A stretch of 64,000 bases of DNA from Clostridium zeae (GCF_017312485.1 NZ_BMBA01000006.1:124001-188000), one strand, 5' to 3'. Counted from the first letter of the stretch, positions 18,845-29,069 are shown. A program made the numbers and translations. Notes: a model not told the origin generated them from the letters alone.

Positions 18845-19082
18845 AAGGAATGTATCAATATAAAAACTGAAGTTGATTTTGACTGCAGTTAAATTTAAAA
18901 GCACCAATTAATCTTACTGTCATTTGAAATATGGATCTGAAGTATGAACACTTTGATGATGTAATATCTCAAAACCCTCGAGGGTCCTGACCTATGAACT
19001 TGAGATAAGCAATGATGTTAATCGAGCTTAATCAAGATGATTGATTATTTAACTTGTGCCTAAAATATTGCTTACATTCCTT
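18845..19082 (-). other. Unclassified structured block, possible non-coding RNA or small mobile element
   Basis: A 238-bp segment closed by a perfect 10-bp inverted repeat, AAGGAATGTA (18845-18854) and TACATTCCTT (19073-19082). On the minus strand it holds three further nested or consecutive helices: AAGCAAT/ATTGCTT enclosing GTTAA/TTAAC and AATCA/TGATT (about 19073 to 19005); ATCTCAA/TTGAGAT containing the palindrome ACCCTCGAGGGT; and AACTGCAGT/ACTTCAGTT. It has no ORF and I recognise no Rfam family. The stem-rich layout suggests a multibranched RNA; a MITE-like element is the alternative. Confidence 0.4.
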
Positions 19083-19092
19083 TTAACATATT

Positions 19093-19122
19093 AAAGGGTT
19101 CAGTATTAATACTGAACCCTTT
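19093..19122 (-). terminator. Terminator after uvrA
   Basis: Perfect 30-bp palindrome (arms AAAGGGTTCAGTATT), starting 10 nt after the uvrA stop. The T-run is short. Confidence 0.75.
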
Positions 19123-19132
19123 AGTGTAGTAA

Positions 19133-21955
19133 TTATAAATATTTTTTTAGATATTTACCTGTATAAGACTCTTTATTTTCTGCTATCTTTTCTGGAGTAC
19201 CAATACACAATATAGTACCACCTTTGTCTCCACCTTCTGGACCAAGATCTATTATATGGTCTGCGCATTTTATCATATCAAGATTGTGCTCAATAACAAC
19301 AACTGTATTACCTGCATCAACAAGTCGTTGAAGTATCTCAATAAGTCTGCTTACGTCAGCCACATGTAGTCCTGTTGTAGGCTCATCTAATATATATAAA
19401 GTCTTTCCTGTACTTCTCTTTGAAAGCTCATATGCAAGTTTAATTCTTTGAGCTTCTCCACCAGATAACTGCGTTGATGGCTGACCTAGCCTTACATATC
19501 CAAGTCCTACATCGTGAAGCGTCTTAAGCTTGTTATGTATTCTTGGTATATTCTCAAAATAATCAAGAGCTTCTTCAACTGTCATATTTAGTACATCGTC
19601 TATATTCTTGCCTTTATATTTTACCTCTAATGTTTCTCTATTATATCTTTTACCTTTGCATACTTCACAAGGCACATAAACGTCGGATAGAAATTGCATT
19701 TCTATTTTTATGATTCCATCTCCGCTACACGCTTCACATCTTCCACCTTTAACATTGAAAGAAAATCTTCCTTGTTTATATCCTCTCATCTTAGCTTCAG
19801 TTGTATTAGAAAACAGTTCTCTTATTATATCAAAAGTACCAGTATATGTAGCTGGATTTGAACGAGGAGTTCTTCCTATAGGGCTTTGATCTATATCGAT
19901 TATTTTATCAATGTTTTCATACCCTATTATTTCTTTATGTTCTCCTGGAATAACTCTAGACTTATTTACAATTTTGTAAAGTCCCTTATATAGTATTTCA
20001 TTAACTAAAGTACTCTTACCTGATCCAGACACTCCTGTAACCATTGTAAGGGTCCCAAGAGGAAACTTAGCATTTACATTCTTTAGATTATTTTCTTTAG
20101 CGCCTTTAACTGTTATAAAGTTACCATTACCTTTTCTTCTGTCGCTAGGGATTTCAATTTTCTTTCTGCCAGTAAGATATTGACCAGTTATGGACTCCTC
20201 AGTGTTTTCTATTACATCTAGAGGGCCTGCTGCAATTATCTGTCCTCCGTGTTCTCCTGCACCAGGACCTATATCAACTATAAAGTCAGCTTCTCTCATA
20301 GTATCTTCATCATGTTCAACTACAACAAGAGTATTGCCTAGATCTCTTAAGTGTTTCAAGGTTGCTATAAGCCTATCATTATCTCTCTGATGAAGCCCTA
20401 TACTTGGTTCGTCTAATATATATAACACTCCCATAAGCTGAGAACCTATTTGAGTTGCTAGTCTTATTCTTTGAGATTCTCCACCAGACAAAGTTCCTGA
20501 GTTTCTTGCGAGATCAAGGTAATCTAGTCCAACATCAATTAAAAACTTTAGTCTTGAATTTATTTCTTTAACTATTTGCTGACTTATTATCTTATTTTTC
20601 TCTGAAAACTCTATAGAATTTATAAAATCCAATTCATCTCTAATACTTAACCTTGTGAATTGATTTATATTTTTATCTCCTACAGTAACAGCTAGAGCTT
20701 CTGGCTTTAACCTAGCCCCTTTACATTTAGGACAAGGATTATTGCTCATATATTGCTCAATTTCAGTTTTTATGATATCAGAACCAGTTTCCATATATCT
20801 TCTCTTCAATGAATTTATTTCTCCATCAAAGGCATGCTTATATCTTCCTAAAATTCCTTCTTTAGTGTAATCAACTTCTACCTTTTCTCCATTAGTTCCA
20901 TATAATAATAATTCTACTATATTTCTAGGAAGGTCTTTAATAGGAGTATTTAAATTGAATTTGTATTTTTTCTCTAAAGCTTTAAGCACAGCATAAGTCC
21001 AAGCTCCTTCTGCTAATCTTCCCTCTCCCCAAGAAGCTATAGCACCTTCCATAACACTTAAATCTTTATTAGGCATAACTAAGTCTTCATCAATCTCCAT
21101 TAAGGTTCCTAGACCATCGCAGTGATCACACTTTCCAAAAGGTGAATTAAATGAAAATAATCTTGGTGCTAGTTCATCTATACTTATCCCACATTCTGCA
21201 CAAGCAAATTTTTCACTAAAAAGTGTATCATGCCCTCCTAATATGTTTACTATTACTAATCCCTCTGCTAGTTTTAATGCAGTCTCCAAAGAATCAGTAA
21301 GCCTGCTTTCTATGTCTGACTTCACTACCAACCTATCTATTACAGCTTCTATACTGTGTTTTTTATTCTTTTCTAAAGTTACTTCATCTTCAGAAAGGTC
21401 ATATATTTCACCATCTATTCTTGCTCTTACATATCCGTTCTTTTTTATATTTTCTAGCACCTTCTCATGAGTACCTTTTCTACCTCTAATTATAGGTGCT
21501 AATATCTGTATCTTTGTTTTCTCCTCAAAATTCATAACTTTATCCACTATTTGATCTATGGTCTGCTGAGTTATTTCTTTACCGCACTTTGGACAATGAG
21601 GTACACCAACTCTAGCATAAAGTAGTCTCAAATAATCATATATCTCAGTAACAGTTCCTACTGTTGATCTAGGATTTTTACTAGTAGTCTTTTGATCTAT
21701 GGATATAGCTGGTGACAATCCCTCGATTGACTCCACTTCTGGTTTATTCATTTGACCTAAAAACATTCTTGCGTATGCTGATAGAGATTCAACATATCGT
21801 CTCTGACCTTCAGCATACAGTGTATCAAAAGCCAATGATGACTTTCCAGATCCTGATAGCCCTGTAAATACTACAAGTTTATCTCTTGGAATCTCTAAGG
21901 ATACGTTTTTTAGATTATGTACTTTTGCACCTTTTATTACTATCTTATCCTTCAT
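19133..21955 (-). CDS. uvrA: Excinuclease ABC subunit A
   Basis: Damage-recognition ATPase of nucleotide excision repair; loads UvrB at lesions. The 940-residue protein has the duplicated ABC ATPase layout: Walker [10 protein letters not shown] about 31-39, first Zn module (C-P-K-C ... C-A-E-C ... C-D-H-C), signature L-S-G-G-E-S-Q-R about 485, second Walker [10 protein letters not shown] about 640, second Zn finger (C-E-A-C ... C-E-V-C), second signature L-S-G-G-E-A-Q-R and D-E-P-T-T-G-L-H near 855. RBS AAGGAG. Unlike many Firmicutes it is not next to uvrB; the MurNAc cluster lies between them. Confidence 0.98.
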   Translation of the reverse strand: MKDKIVIKGAKVHNLKNVSLEIPRDKLVVFTGLSGSGKSSLAFDTLYAEGQRRYVESLSAYARMFLGQMNKPEVESIEGLSPAISIDQKTTSKNPRSTVGTVTEIYDYLRLLYARVGVPHCPKCGKEITQQTIDQIVDKVMNFEEKTKIQILAPIIRGRKGTHEKVLENIKKNGYVRARIDGEIYDLSEDEVTLEKNKKHSIEAVIDRLVVKSDIESRLTDSLETALKLAEGLVIVNILGGHDTLFSEKFACAECGISIDELAPRLFSFNSPFGKCDHCDGLGTLMEIDEDLVMPNKDLSVMEGAIASWGEGRLAEGAWTYAVLKALEKKYKFNLNTPIKDLPRNIVELLLYGTNGEKVEVDYTKEGILGRYKHAFDGEINSLKRRYMETGSDIIKTEIEQYMSNNPCPKCKGARLKPEALAVTVGDKNINQFTRLSIRDELDFINSIEFSEKNKIISQQIVKEINSRLKFLIDVGLDYLDLARNSGTLSGGESQRIRLATQIGSQLMGVLYILDEPSIGLHQRDNDRLIATLKHLRDLGNTLVVVEHDEDTMREADFIVDIGPGAGEHGGQIIAAGPLDVIENTEESITGQYLTGRKKIEIPSDRRKGNGNFITVKGAKENNLKNVNAKFPLGTLTMVTGVSGSGKSTLVNEILYKGLYKIVNKSRVIPGEHKEIIGYENIDKIIDIDQSPIGRTPRSNPATYTGTFDIIRELFSNTTEAKMRGYKQGRFSFNVKGGRCEACSGDGIIKIEMQFLSDVYVPCEVCKGKRYNRETLEVKYKGKNIDDVLNMTVEEALDYFENIPRIHNKLKTLHDVGLGYVRLGQPSTQLSGGEAQRIKLAYELSKRSTGKTLYILDEPTTGLHVADVSRLIEILQRLVDAGNTVVVIEHNLDMIKCADHIIDLGPEGGDKGGTILCIGTPEKIAENKESYTGKYLKKYL

Positions 21956-21990
21956 AACATTTCTCCTTACTTACATATTTAATCCGATTA

Positions 21991-22070
21991 TTAATTTCAA
22001 CAAAGCACTTTAACAGTGCGTAAACTTATCTTATGATTATCTATTCATTTGATTGAAGTGTTTCATCTTT
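21991..22070. repeat. Fragments of repeat families C and B upstream of uvrA
   Basis: 21991-22014 (ATTAATTTCAACAAAGCACT) matches, inverted, the outer flank and arm of family C copy 2. 22050-22070 (GATTGAAGTGTTTCATCTTT) matches the right end of family B copy 3. Neither has its partner arm, so both look like decayed copies. Confidence 0.5.
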
Positions 22071-22107
22071 ATATATTCTAGTCAATATTATTAATGCTAT
22101 TCTTTTT

Positions 22108-22119
22108 GAACATAAGTTC
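22108..22119. promoter_or_regulatory. LexA (SOS) box upstream of uvrA
   Basis: GAAC-ATAA-GTTC, a perfect match to the Firmicute LexA/DinR core GAAC-N4-GTTC, about 153 bp before the uvrA start. SOS control of uvrA is well established in Firmicutes. I could not assign the overlapping promoter with confidence. Confidence 0.55.
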
Positions 22120-22308
22120 GCATGTAACTATTTTAATTCTTTACAATTTATAAGTCAACTTTTACTTATTAATTTTTACAAACAAAAAAGCATAAATTTG
22201 TCAGGCAACATCTTTTCCTTTTATTATTCTTTAGCTTATATTCCATTTCAACCTGTTACACATACTTCTCCATAAATCTAATTAAATTATAAATTCCTAA
22301 ATAATAAA

Positions 22309-22342
22309 AAACCTCTAAGGCTAATAATTAGCTTTAGAGGTT
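22309..22342 (-). terminator. Terminator after mupG
   Basis: Hairpin AACCTCTAAGGC with GCTTTAGAGGTT, 25 nt after the mupG stop, followed on the minus strand by a T-rich stretch (TTTTTTAT). Confidence 0.8.
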
Positions 22343-22366
22343 AATCTAATATATTAAAAATCAATT

Positions 22367-23446
22367 TTATATAGTCTTAAAGTAGAACCTAGTCTCTTCA
22401 TTTATATAGTCTAAAAGAAACAAATCTCCTTCAAATACCTTACCAATAACATTTACTCTGTCATCCTGAGGTAAAGCCTTCATTATTATCTGAAGTTCTC
22501 CCATATACCTCATATAACCTTCATTATCTAAAGTTATGCAGCCTTTCTCTCTGTTAACGCAATTGACTGCTTGTATGATCTCATTATTTGTAAGCAAGCT
22601 CCTGCTTTCAACTGCCCTAACTACATCTGCTGCACAATCAGTTCTATTAGTATAGCAAGGAAAATCCATATACCTTTCTGTAATGTAATTTTTCATAGAA
22701 AGTAATACTCTTAGTTCAATACATCTATCTTTAATAGCTCCTACTGACACTATTTCATCATTGCTAGGATTTCCATCTCCGAAGAATATATCATCAACTC
22801 CTAAAGCAACTAAATGTCTAGCACTCGTATATGGTTCTAAATATCTATGAGCTTCAAGTGTAGGAAGCCCTTCATAGATTGGTCCCCTTCTGCCTGATAA
22901 CGAAGGAATAAATGCTGAAATTCTAATTCCATATCTTCTTAACAACTGATTCTTCTTTATAAATAAAGTTTCAGAAATCCCTGTATTTTTTCTTGGATAA
23001 TAGTTATGACATGCTTGAATATTTTTATAGTTAGGACTATACTTTTCTAACTCTTCAAAGAATCTATCTGTAACAGTTGATGCATTAATTTCTACTTTTA
23101 ATCCAAATTTATTCCTACTTAAATTCGCTATGAATTCTTCAGAATATCCAAAATCTAATCTTAAAACATCTACACCTAAAGCTTTAACTCTTTCCAGATC
23201 ATCCTTATCTATTTCAAGAAGCTTATATGCATTAGGAGAAATGTCAGCTATTATCTTCATATTTAACTTTTGAGCTAACTTTGACACTTTACCAAACTCT
23301 TCTAATACGATATCATAATTAGCTTCTGGTATATGAAAAGATGTAAAAATTCTATCAAATCCATTTTCTTTAGACAATTCTATATTTTTCAGTATACTCT
23401 CTAATGAATACCCCATACCTAAAAATACAGATATTCCTTTTCCCAT
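22367..23446 (-). CDS. mupG: 6-phospho-N-acetylmuramidase, MupG/DUF871 family
   Basis: 359 residues, matching the DUF871 family whose characterised member, MupG of Staphylococcus, cleaves MurNAc-6-phosphate-GlcNAc disaccharide to MurNAc-6P and GlcNAc in the cytoplasm. The N terminus G-I-S-V-F-L-G-M-G-Y, F-T-S-F-H-I-P-E, A-D-I-S-P and N-A-S-T-V are typical, and the C-terminal cyclophilin-like region is present. It is the last gene of a murQ-murP-mupG operon, the same gene set as in Staphylococcus, so the substrate is probably the disaccharide imported and phosphorylated by MurP. RBS GAAAGGAAG. Confidence 0.88.
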   Translation of the reverse strand: MGKGISVFLGMGYSLESILKNIELSKENGFDRIFTSFHIPEANYDIVLEEFGKVSKLAQKLNMKIIADISPNAYKLLEIDKDDLERVKALGVDVLRLDFGYSEEFIANLSRNKFGLKVEINASTVTDRFFEELEKYSPNYKNIQACHNYYPRKNTGISETLFIKKNQLLRRYGIRISAFIPSLSGRRGPIYEGLPTLEAHRYLEPYTSARHLVALGVDDIFFGDGNPSNDEIVSVGAIKDRCIELRVLLSMKNYITERYMDFPCYTNRTDCAADVVRAVESRSLLTNNEIIQAVNCVNREKGCITLDNEGYMRYMGELQIIMKALPQDDRVNVIGKVFEGDLFLLDYINEETRFYFKTI

Positions 23447-23508
23447 GATTGCTTCCTTTCTTATACATAAAACATTATACTTTGAAGTTCAATATTTTAA
23501 TTACCATA

Positions 23509-24858
23509 CTACTCTTCAATCGGATCATCAAAACCAAGTAAATAGGTAGCTATGAAACCTGCAACATAAGCAACGATCAATCCCACAACAAATAGTATTG
23601 GTTTATTGGTTATTGCAGCAAGAGGTATACCCGATAATCCCATGGATGTTGAACCAACCTTAAATAAAGCTTGCGCTGCACCACCAAAAGCGCCACCTAT
23701 ACATGCTCCTATAAAAGGTTTTCCTAGAGGTAAAGTAACTCCATAGATAAGAGGCTCTCCAACTCCCATAATTCCTACTGGAAGTGCTGATATTATTGTC
23801 TTTTTAAGCCTTTTATTCTTAGTCTTAAAATATACTGCTATTGCAGCCCCCACTTGACCTGCTCCAGCCATAGCTAGTATAGGAAGTAAAATGTTAATGC
23901 CTGCAGTCTTAAGCAAATCTACATGTATTGGAGTCAAGCCTTGATGTAATCCAGTCATAACTAACGGCAAAAATAATCCACCTAATATAAAACCTGTGAT
24001 TGCTCCACCACCAGATATAGCAGTTTTAGCAGCATATCCAATTCCGTCTGATATCATTCCACCTAAAGGTTGAAGTGCAAACAAAGCAGCAAAGGCTGAA
24101 ATAAGTATTACTGTAAGAGGAGTTAAAAATAAATCCAATGTTTCCGGAATAACTTTTCTCAACTTTCTTTCTAACCAACTTGAGAATGCAACTACTAATA
24201 AAACAGCAATTATTCCACCTCTTCCAGGTAGAAGTGCTGTACCTCCTATAGTAACTTTTGCTAAGTCCGGATGAGATATTACAGCTGCCATAGTACCACC
24301 AAGCATAGCTGATCCTCCAAACTCCTTAGCCGCATTGACACCTACAAATAAATTAAGCCCGTAAAAAACAGCGTTACCTGTTACCTTTAGTATTCCGCCA
24401 ATAGTTGTATTTGCATAGTTAGGATCTATCTTCAATACAATATTTAATATAGCTGTTACAAGTCCACATGCAATAAAAGCTGGTATTAATGGTATAAAAA
24501 TATTAGATAATTTCTTTAAAAACAATTTAAATGGAGTTGCATTCTTCTTATTTATTTCCGCCTTTAAGGCTTTAGCATCATCTACCTCTCCTATACTAAT
24601 TCCAGTGATAGATCCGAAAGCTTCAGTGACTTTATTTACTCTACCTGGTCCTAGAATAATTTGAAGCTGTCCTTGTTGTTCTACTACACCTAATACACCT
24701 TCAATTTTTTTAATGTCATCAATCTTGCATAAAGAAGATTCATTAATTCCTAATCTAAGTCTTGTCATACAATGAGCAACTGAAGATATATTGTCTTTTC
24801 CACCAACATTTGTTAGTATTTGTTCAGCAACACTTTTTACATCAACACTATTATTCAT
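23509..24858 (-). CDS. murP: PTS transporter subunit EIIBC for MurNAc or MurNAc-GlcNAc
   Basis: Imports and phosphorylates a muropeptide-derived sugar at the membrane. The 449-residue protein has an N-terminal EIIB domain of the glucose/sucrose type with the phosphorylated Cys in S-V-A-H-C-M-T-R-L-R (about 30), then a linker and an EIIC membrane domain (about 105-440) with family signatures I-P-L-I-P-A-F-I-A-C-G-L, G-G-T-M-A-A-V, and G-V-G-E-P-L-I-Y-G-V-T-L-P. No EIIA domain is present, so it must borrow an EIIA encoded elsewhere. Neighbours murQ and mupG identify the substrate class. Confidence 0.9.
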   Translation of the reverse strand: MNNSVDVKSVAEQILTNVGGKDNISSVAHCMTRLRLGINESSLCKIDDIKKIEGVLGVVEQQGQLQIILGPGRVNKVTEAFGSITGISIGEVDDAKALKAEINKKNATPFKLFLKKLSNIFIPLIPAFIACGLVTAILNIVLKIDPNYANTTIGGILKVTGNAVFYGLNLFVGVNAAKEFGGSAMLGGTMAAVISHPDLAKVTIGGTALLPGRGGIIAVLLVVAFSSWLERKLRKVIPETLDLFLTPLTVILISAFAALFALQPLGGMISDGIGYAAKTAISGGGAITGFILGGLFLPLVMTGLHQGLTPIHVDLLKTAGINILLPILAMAGAGQVGAAIAVYFKTKNKRLKKTIISALPVGIMGVGEPLIYGVTLPLGKPFIGACIGGAFGGAAQALFKVGSTSMGLSGIPLAAITNKPILFVVGLIVAYVAGFIATYLLGFDDPIEE

Positions 24859-24883
24859 AAAATTACCCCCATTCTCTTTTATA

Positions 24884-25792
24884 TTAAACTTCTAAACTCT
24901 TAAGAGCCTTTGCTATATATCCTTTATTACTTTCAAGCACACACTCAGCATCCTTTTTTTGTAATCCTGACATAATCATCAGTATGGATAATTTAACATC
25001 ATATCCAGTATGCACAAGCATAGCTATAGCCTCTTGTCTAGATACCCCCGTAGCCTCCATTAATATCCTTTGTGCTCTCTCTACTAATTTTTCATTTGTA
25101 GATTTAACATCTATCATTAGATTACTATACACCTTACCAGTGTTAACCATAGCTCCAGTAGACAACATATTAAGCACCATTTTTTGAGCTGTCCCCGCTT
25201 TCATTCTAGTAGATCCAGTAATCGCTTCTGGTCCTACCACAGGTGCTATTGATATCTTCGCAATTTGTGAGATAATTGAATCTGGATTGCATGTTAACCC
25301 TACAGTTATTGCACCAAGTGAGTTAGCATATTCCAATCCACCTATTACGTATGGAGTTCTCCCACTTGCTGCAATTCCAACTAAAACGTCTCTTTCATTA
25401 AAGCCTATATTTTTCAGATCTTCTACACCTAATTCTTTTGAATCCTCAGCTCCCTCCTTCGACTTAAATATTGCACCATATCCCCCTGCTATTAACCCTT
25501 GTACCAGATCTTCTTTTACTCCATATGTAGGAGGGCATTCAGATGCATCTATAATTCCAAGCCTTCCTGAAGTCCCTGCCCCACAATAAATTAATCTTCC
25601 ACCACATTGTAATGCATTGGATATGTAATCAACTGCAATAGCTATGTTCTCTATTTCTTTTTCAACTGCAAAAGCTACCTTCTTGTCTTCTTCATTAATC
25701 ATTTTTAACATATCAATAGTAGATACCTTGTCTATATTCCTTGTATTACTATTTCTAGTTTCTGTAATCAAGCTTCCCAAATCCAAACTCAT
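24884..25792 (-). CDS. murQ: N-acetylmuramic acid 6-phosphate etherase
   Basis: SIS-domain lyase that splits MurNAc-6P into GlcNAc-6P and D-lactate, the step that returns the sugar to central metabolism. 302 residues. Signatures: T-E-x-R-N near the N terminus, the SIS loop [11 protein letters not shown] (about 69-79), D-A-S-E-C-P-P-T-Y, and [16 protein letters not shown]. Catalytic Glu residues lie in these segments. First gene of the operon, with a promoter and operator-like dyad directly upstream. Confidence 0.96.
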   Translation of the reverse strand: MSLDLGSLITETRNSNTRNIDKVSTIDMLKMINEEDKKVAFAVEKEIENIAIAVDYISNALQCGGRLIYCGAGTSGRLGIIDASECPPTYGVKEDLVQGLIAGGYGAIFKSKEGAEDSKELGVEDLKNIGFNERDVLVGIAASGRTPYVIGGLEYANSLGAITVGLTCNPDSIISQIAKISIAPVVGPEAITGSTRMKAGTAQKMVLNMLSTGAMVNTGKVYSNLMIDVKSTNEKLVERAQRILMEATGVSRQEAIAMLVHTGYDVKLSILMIMSGLQKKDAECVLESNKGYIAKALKSLEV

Positions 25793-25829
25793 TTCTCATC
25801 CCCCCGAAAATATTTATCTTATATCTATA

Positions 25830-25888
25830 ATTATACATACAAGAAATTTTGTTTCAACATTTTCTTTATGTAAACGAAACAATATTTC
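25830..25888 (-). promoter_or_regulatory. Promoter of murQPmupG with a MurR-type operator dyad
   Basis: Minus strand: -35 TTGAAA (25857-25852), 16-nt spacer, -10 TATAAT (25835-25830). Two inverted 13-bp arms, GAAATTTTGTTTC (25843-25855, plus strand) and GAAACAATATTTC (25876-25888), match at 11 of 13 positions when one is inverted. One arm covers the -35. RpiR-family repressors bind such GTTTC/GAAAC dyads, and the regulator gene is adjacent. Confidence 0.55.
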
Positions 25889-26086
25889 ATTTATTATCAA
25901 GTTATCTTTTTTACGCTACCATTTTTAATATTATTCCAATTTATGTATGACTCTATTATTAAAATTCAAAATCACTTATATCTTCTCCATTTAGAGTTGT
26001 ACACTCTAATATAAATACCTTTAAATTTTACAAAAAAGTTGCTAGTTTGGGTTAGTATTAATACTTTATATTTTGCTATATAGTAA

Positions 26087-26138
26087 AAACAGCGTAATTC
26101 CATAAAAGCATTAAACTTTTTATAGAACTACGCTGTTT
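26087..26138 (-). terminator. Terminator after murR
   Basis: Hairpin with arms AAACAGCGTA and TACGCTGTTT and further pairing in the loop, a few bases after the murR stop; AT-rich tail on the minus strand. It isolates the regulator from the murQ operon. Confidence 0.75.
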
Positions 26139-26146
26139 CATTTACA

Positions 26147-26989
26147 CTATTCCTTAAGTGGCTGCACAATCTTTTTAGTTTGTCTTAAATGGTGTTCTGT
26201 TAATTCAAAGTTCTCTTTTGCTATATCCAAATATATTATATCTGTTATAAGTAACTGAGCAAATCTAGAATTAATAGCACCTATTCTTAGTTCACCTTCG
26301 TTATTTGGCAAAAATATAGATATATGAGCTAGCGATGCTAATGGAGTCTTCCCCCATTTTGTTATAGCGATACATTTCGCTCCATTATCTCTTGCTCTTT
26401 TTACCGCGAGATTTACTTCTTTAGTTCTTCCACCATATGATAAAGCTATAACAACATCTTTTTCTGTTATATGTACTGAAGTCGCTAGCCCTAAATTACT
26501 GTCCAAACTAAACACGCATCTTCTATTTATTCTTAGTAGCTTCTGCTGCAAATCCATCGCTACAAGAGCTGATGCTCCAACTCCAAGTAAATATATAGTC
26601 TCTGCCTTTTTTATAGAGTCTAGTGCTTCTTCTAAGCTTTTATAATTAATTGATCTAACAGTCTCTTCTAGAGTGTTTTGTACTCTACCTTCTATCTTTT
26701 GGACCATTTCTTCTACCGTATCATCATGCTTTAATATCGTATCAATTTCTTCATCAATAAAGGACTGAAGACTTTTAACAAGTTCAATCTTTAATTCACC
26801 AAACCCGTCAAAGCCTAAACTTCTAGAAAATCTAACTATAGAAGCAGGTGATGTCTTAGTTAATTCTGCCAAATCTTGTGTCGATATGTTTATTACATTC
26901 TTGCTATTTTCAACTATATAATCTGCTATTTTTTTTTCAGTTTGTGTAAAATACTCATAGTTTTGTCTAATCTTTGTAATGCAGCTCAT
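26147..26989 (-). CDS. murR: MurR/RpiR family transcriptional regulator
   Basis: 280 residues. N-terminal RpiR helix-turn-helix (about 1-77, with T-S-P-A-S-I-V-R-F-S-R about 47-57) and a C-terminal SIS sugar-phosphate binding domain (about 105-250, with Y-L-L-G-V-G-A-S-A and A-L-S-Y-G-G-R-T-K-E). In related systems the ligand is MurNAc-6P or a derivative, which releases the repressor. It lies upstream of murQ on the same strand but is separated by a terminator and starts 17 nt after uvrB, so it may be co-transcribed with uvrB. Confidence 0.88.
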   Translation of the reverse strand: MSCITKIRQNYEYFTQTEKKIADYIVENSKNVINISTQDLAELTKTSPASIVRFSRSLGFDGFGELKIELVKSLQSFIDEEIDTILKHDDTVEEMVQKIEGRVQNTLEETVRSINYKSLEEALDSIKKAETIYLLGVGASALVAMDLQQKLLRINRRCVFSLDSNLGLATSVHITEKDVVIALSYGGRTKEVNLAVKRARDNGAKCIAITKWGKTPLASLAHISIFLPNNEGELRIGAINSRFAQLLITDIIYLDIAKENFELTEHHLRQTKKIVQPLKE

Positions 26990-27006
26990 AAAATCATCAC
27001 CTAATC

Positions 27007-28977
27007 CTAAACTTTCTTCTTTAATCCGTTTATTAAATCTCTTAATTCTGCTGCTCTCTCGAACTGAAGGTTCTTAGCTGCATCCTTCATTTCCGCCTCA
27101 TATTTTGCAATAAGCACCTTAGGATCTTCCTGCACTTTACTTTCTTTGCTAACCTTATATTCTGTCTTATCTTCAGCTACCTTTGTAGCTTCAATTACTT
27201 CTCTTACATCTTTTATTATAGTAGTTGGTACTACGCCATGCTCTTCATTATACTTCATTTGTATATCTCTTCTTCTGTAGGTTTCCTTAATAGCCTTATC
27301 CATTGATCTAGTAATATTATCTGCATACATTATTACCTTGCTCTCTGAGTTTCTAGCGGCTCTACCTATGGTCTGTATAAGTGATGTCTCGGATCTTAAA
27401 AACCCTTCCTTATCAGCATCTAATATAGCAACTAGCGCAACTTCAGGTATGTCTAATCCTTCTCTTAACAAGTTTATACCTACTAATACATCTACTTCTC
27501 CTAGTCTTAATGATCGTATTGTTTTCATACGCTCTATAGTTTCAACATCGGAATGCATATATGTTGTATTTACCCCTAAATCCGTAAGATATTTTGTAAG
27601 GTCTTCTGCCATTCTTTTAGTTAATGTTGTAACTAGTACTCTAAAGCCTTTAGCTATAGTTTTTTGGATTTCAGCATATAAATCATCTATCTGACCTTCT
27701 ACTGGTTTGACAACAATCTCAGGATCTAAAAGACCTGTAGGTCTTATGATTTGCTCAGCTATATTAGTAGCATGATCAACCTCATATTGAGCAGGGGTTG
27801 CAGATACAAAGACAACTTGATTTATTTTATTCTCAAATTCATCAAATTGTAAAGGTCTATTATCGTAAGCACTAGGCAATCTAAATCCATATTCAACTAA
27901 AGCGGTTTTTCTTGATCTATCTCCACCATACATAGCTTTTACTTGTGGCAATGTAACATGACTCTCATCAATAAAAAGTAAGAAATCCTCTGGAAAATAA
28001 TCTATCAATGTTTTTGGAGGAGTACCTGCAGCTCTTCCATCCAATATTCTTGAATAATTCTCGATACCACTACAGTATCCCATTTCTCTTATCATTTCTA
28101 TATCAAAATTAGTTCTCTGTCTCAATCTTTGAGCTTCAAGTAATTTATCTTGCGCGTTTAATTCTTTGAGCCTTTGTTCCAATTCATCTTCTATTTGTTG
28201 TATAGCTGCATCTATTTTTTCTTTTGAAGTTGCAAAATGGGATGCTGGAGATATGGATATATGATTTCTTTCTCCAATTATCTTTCCAGTAAGAACATCA
28301 AATTCTCTTATTCTGTCTATTTCATCGCCAAAGAATTCTATTCTTATTCCTTTGTTTGAATATGAGGCAGGTATGACATCTAAAGAATCTCCTCTAACTC
28401 TAAAAGTTCCTCTGGCAAAATCAATATCATTTCTTTCATATTGAATCTCAATTAGTTTTTTAATTATTTCATCTCTTTCTTTAACCATTCCAGGTCTTAG
28501 AGATATAGTTAATTTGGAGTATTCATCTGGATCTCCTAATCCATATATACATGAAACTGACGCAACTATAATAACATCTCGTCTCTCTAGCAGCGCTGAA
28601 GTGGCAGAATGCCTAAGCTTATCTATTTCATCATTTATAGACGCATCCTTTTCTATAAAGGTATCTGTTTGTGCAACATATGCTTCAGGCTGATAATAAT
28701 CATAGTAGGACACAAAATATTCAACAATATTATTTGGAAAGAACTCTTTAAATTCTTCGCATAACTGAGCAGCTAAAGTTTTATTATGAGCTAATATCAA
28801 AGTAGGTCTTTGAACTCTATGTATTATATTAGCCATTGTAAAAGTCTTACCTGAGCCTGTTACTCCAAGAAGTATTTGACCTTTTTCATCATTATTTAAT
28901 GAGTTAACTAGACTGTCGATTGCCTGCGGTTGATCTCCCATGGGCTTAAATTTGGATACTATTTCAAATTCTGGCAT
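27007..28977 (-). CDS. uvrB: Excinuclease ABC subunit B
   Basis: Helicase-like DNA damage verifier that receives DNA from UvrA and recruits UvrC. 656 residues. Walker [10 protein letters not shown] about 39-47, the beta-hairpin region [10 protein letters not shown] about 90, D-E-S-H-V-T-L-P about 335, helicase motifs [15 protein letters not shown] and Q-T-I-G-R-A-A-R-N about 500-540, and the C-terminal UVR motif (F-E-R-A-A-E-L-R-D) that binds UvrC. The ATG at 28977 follows CGGAGG; an upstream in-frame codon is rejected because it covers the ribosome binding site. Confidence 0.98.
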   Translation of the reverse strand: MPEFEIVSKFKPMGDQPQAIDSLVNSLNNDEKGQILLGVTGSGKTFTMANIIHRVQRPTLILAHNKTLAAQLCEEFKEFFPNNIVEYFVSYYDYYQPEAYVAQTDTFIEKDASINDEIDKLRHSATSALLERRDVIIVASVSCIYGLGDPDEYSKLTISLRPGMVKERDEIIKKLIEIQYERNDIDFARGTFRVRGDSLDVIPASYSNKGIRIEFFGDEIDRIREFDVLTGKIIGERNHISISPASHFATSKEKIDAAIQQIEDELEQRLKELNAQDKLLEAQRLRQRTNFDIEMIREMGYCSGIENYSRILDGRAAGTPPKTLIDYFPEDFLLFIDESHVTLPQVKAMYGGDRSRKTALVEYGFRLPSAYDNRPLQFDEFENKINQVVFVSATPAQYEVDHATNIAEQIIRPTGLLDPEIVVKPVEGQIDDLYAEIQKTIAKGFRVLVTTLTKRMAEDLTKYLTDLGVNTTYMHSDVETIERMKTIRSLRLGEVDVLVGINLLREGLDIPEVALVAILDADKEGFLRSETSLIQTIGRAARNSESKVIMYADNITRSMDKAIKETYRRRDIQMKYNEEHGVVPTTIIKDVREVIEATKVAEDKTEYKVSKESKVQEDPKVLIAKYEAEMKDAAKNLQFERAAELRDLINGLKKKV

Positions 28978-29009
28978 ACTAATACCTCCGTACATACTTT
29001 CGTATTCTT

Positions 29010-29039
29010 ATTTTATTCTTTTAATCATTTTAAAGTCAA
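29010..29039 (-). promoter_or_regulatory. Predicted promoter of uvrB
   Basis: Minus strand: -35 TTGACT (29039-29034), 18-nt spacer, -10 TAAAAT (29015-29010). Short leader of about 30 nt. Confidence 0.5.
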
Positions 29040-29069
29040 TAGGTAATAGATTGAATAAAAAGAAAAAAA

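Noticed and set aside
18479-19132. T-box riboswitch for histidine upstream of the his operon
   Set aside because: I looked for the T-box core (TGGNACCGCG) and specifier arm on the minus strand and found neither. The ACCGCCC hairpin is only superficially similar.
28989-29002. LexA box in the uvrB leader
   Set aside because: CGAAAGTATGTACG lacks the GAAC...GTTC core on either strand; two mismatches fall at key positions.
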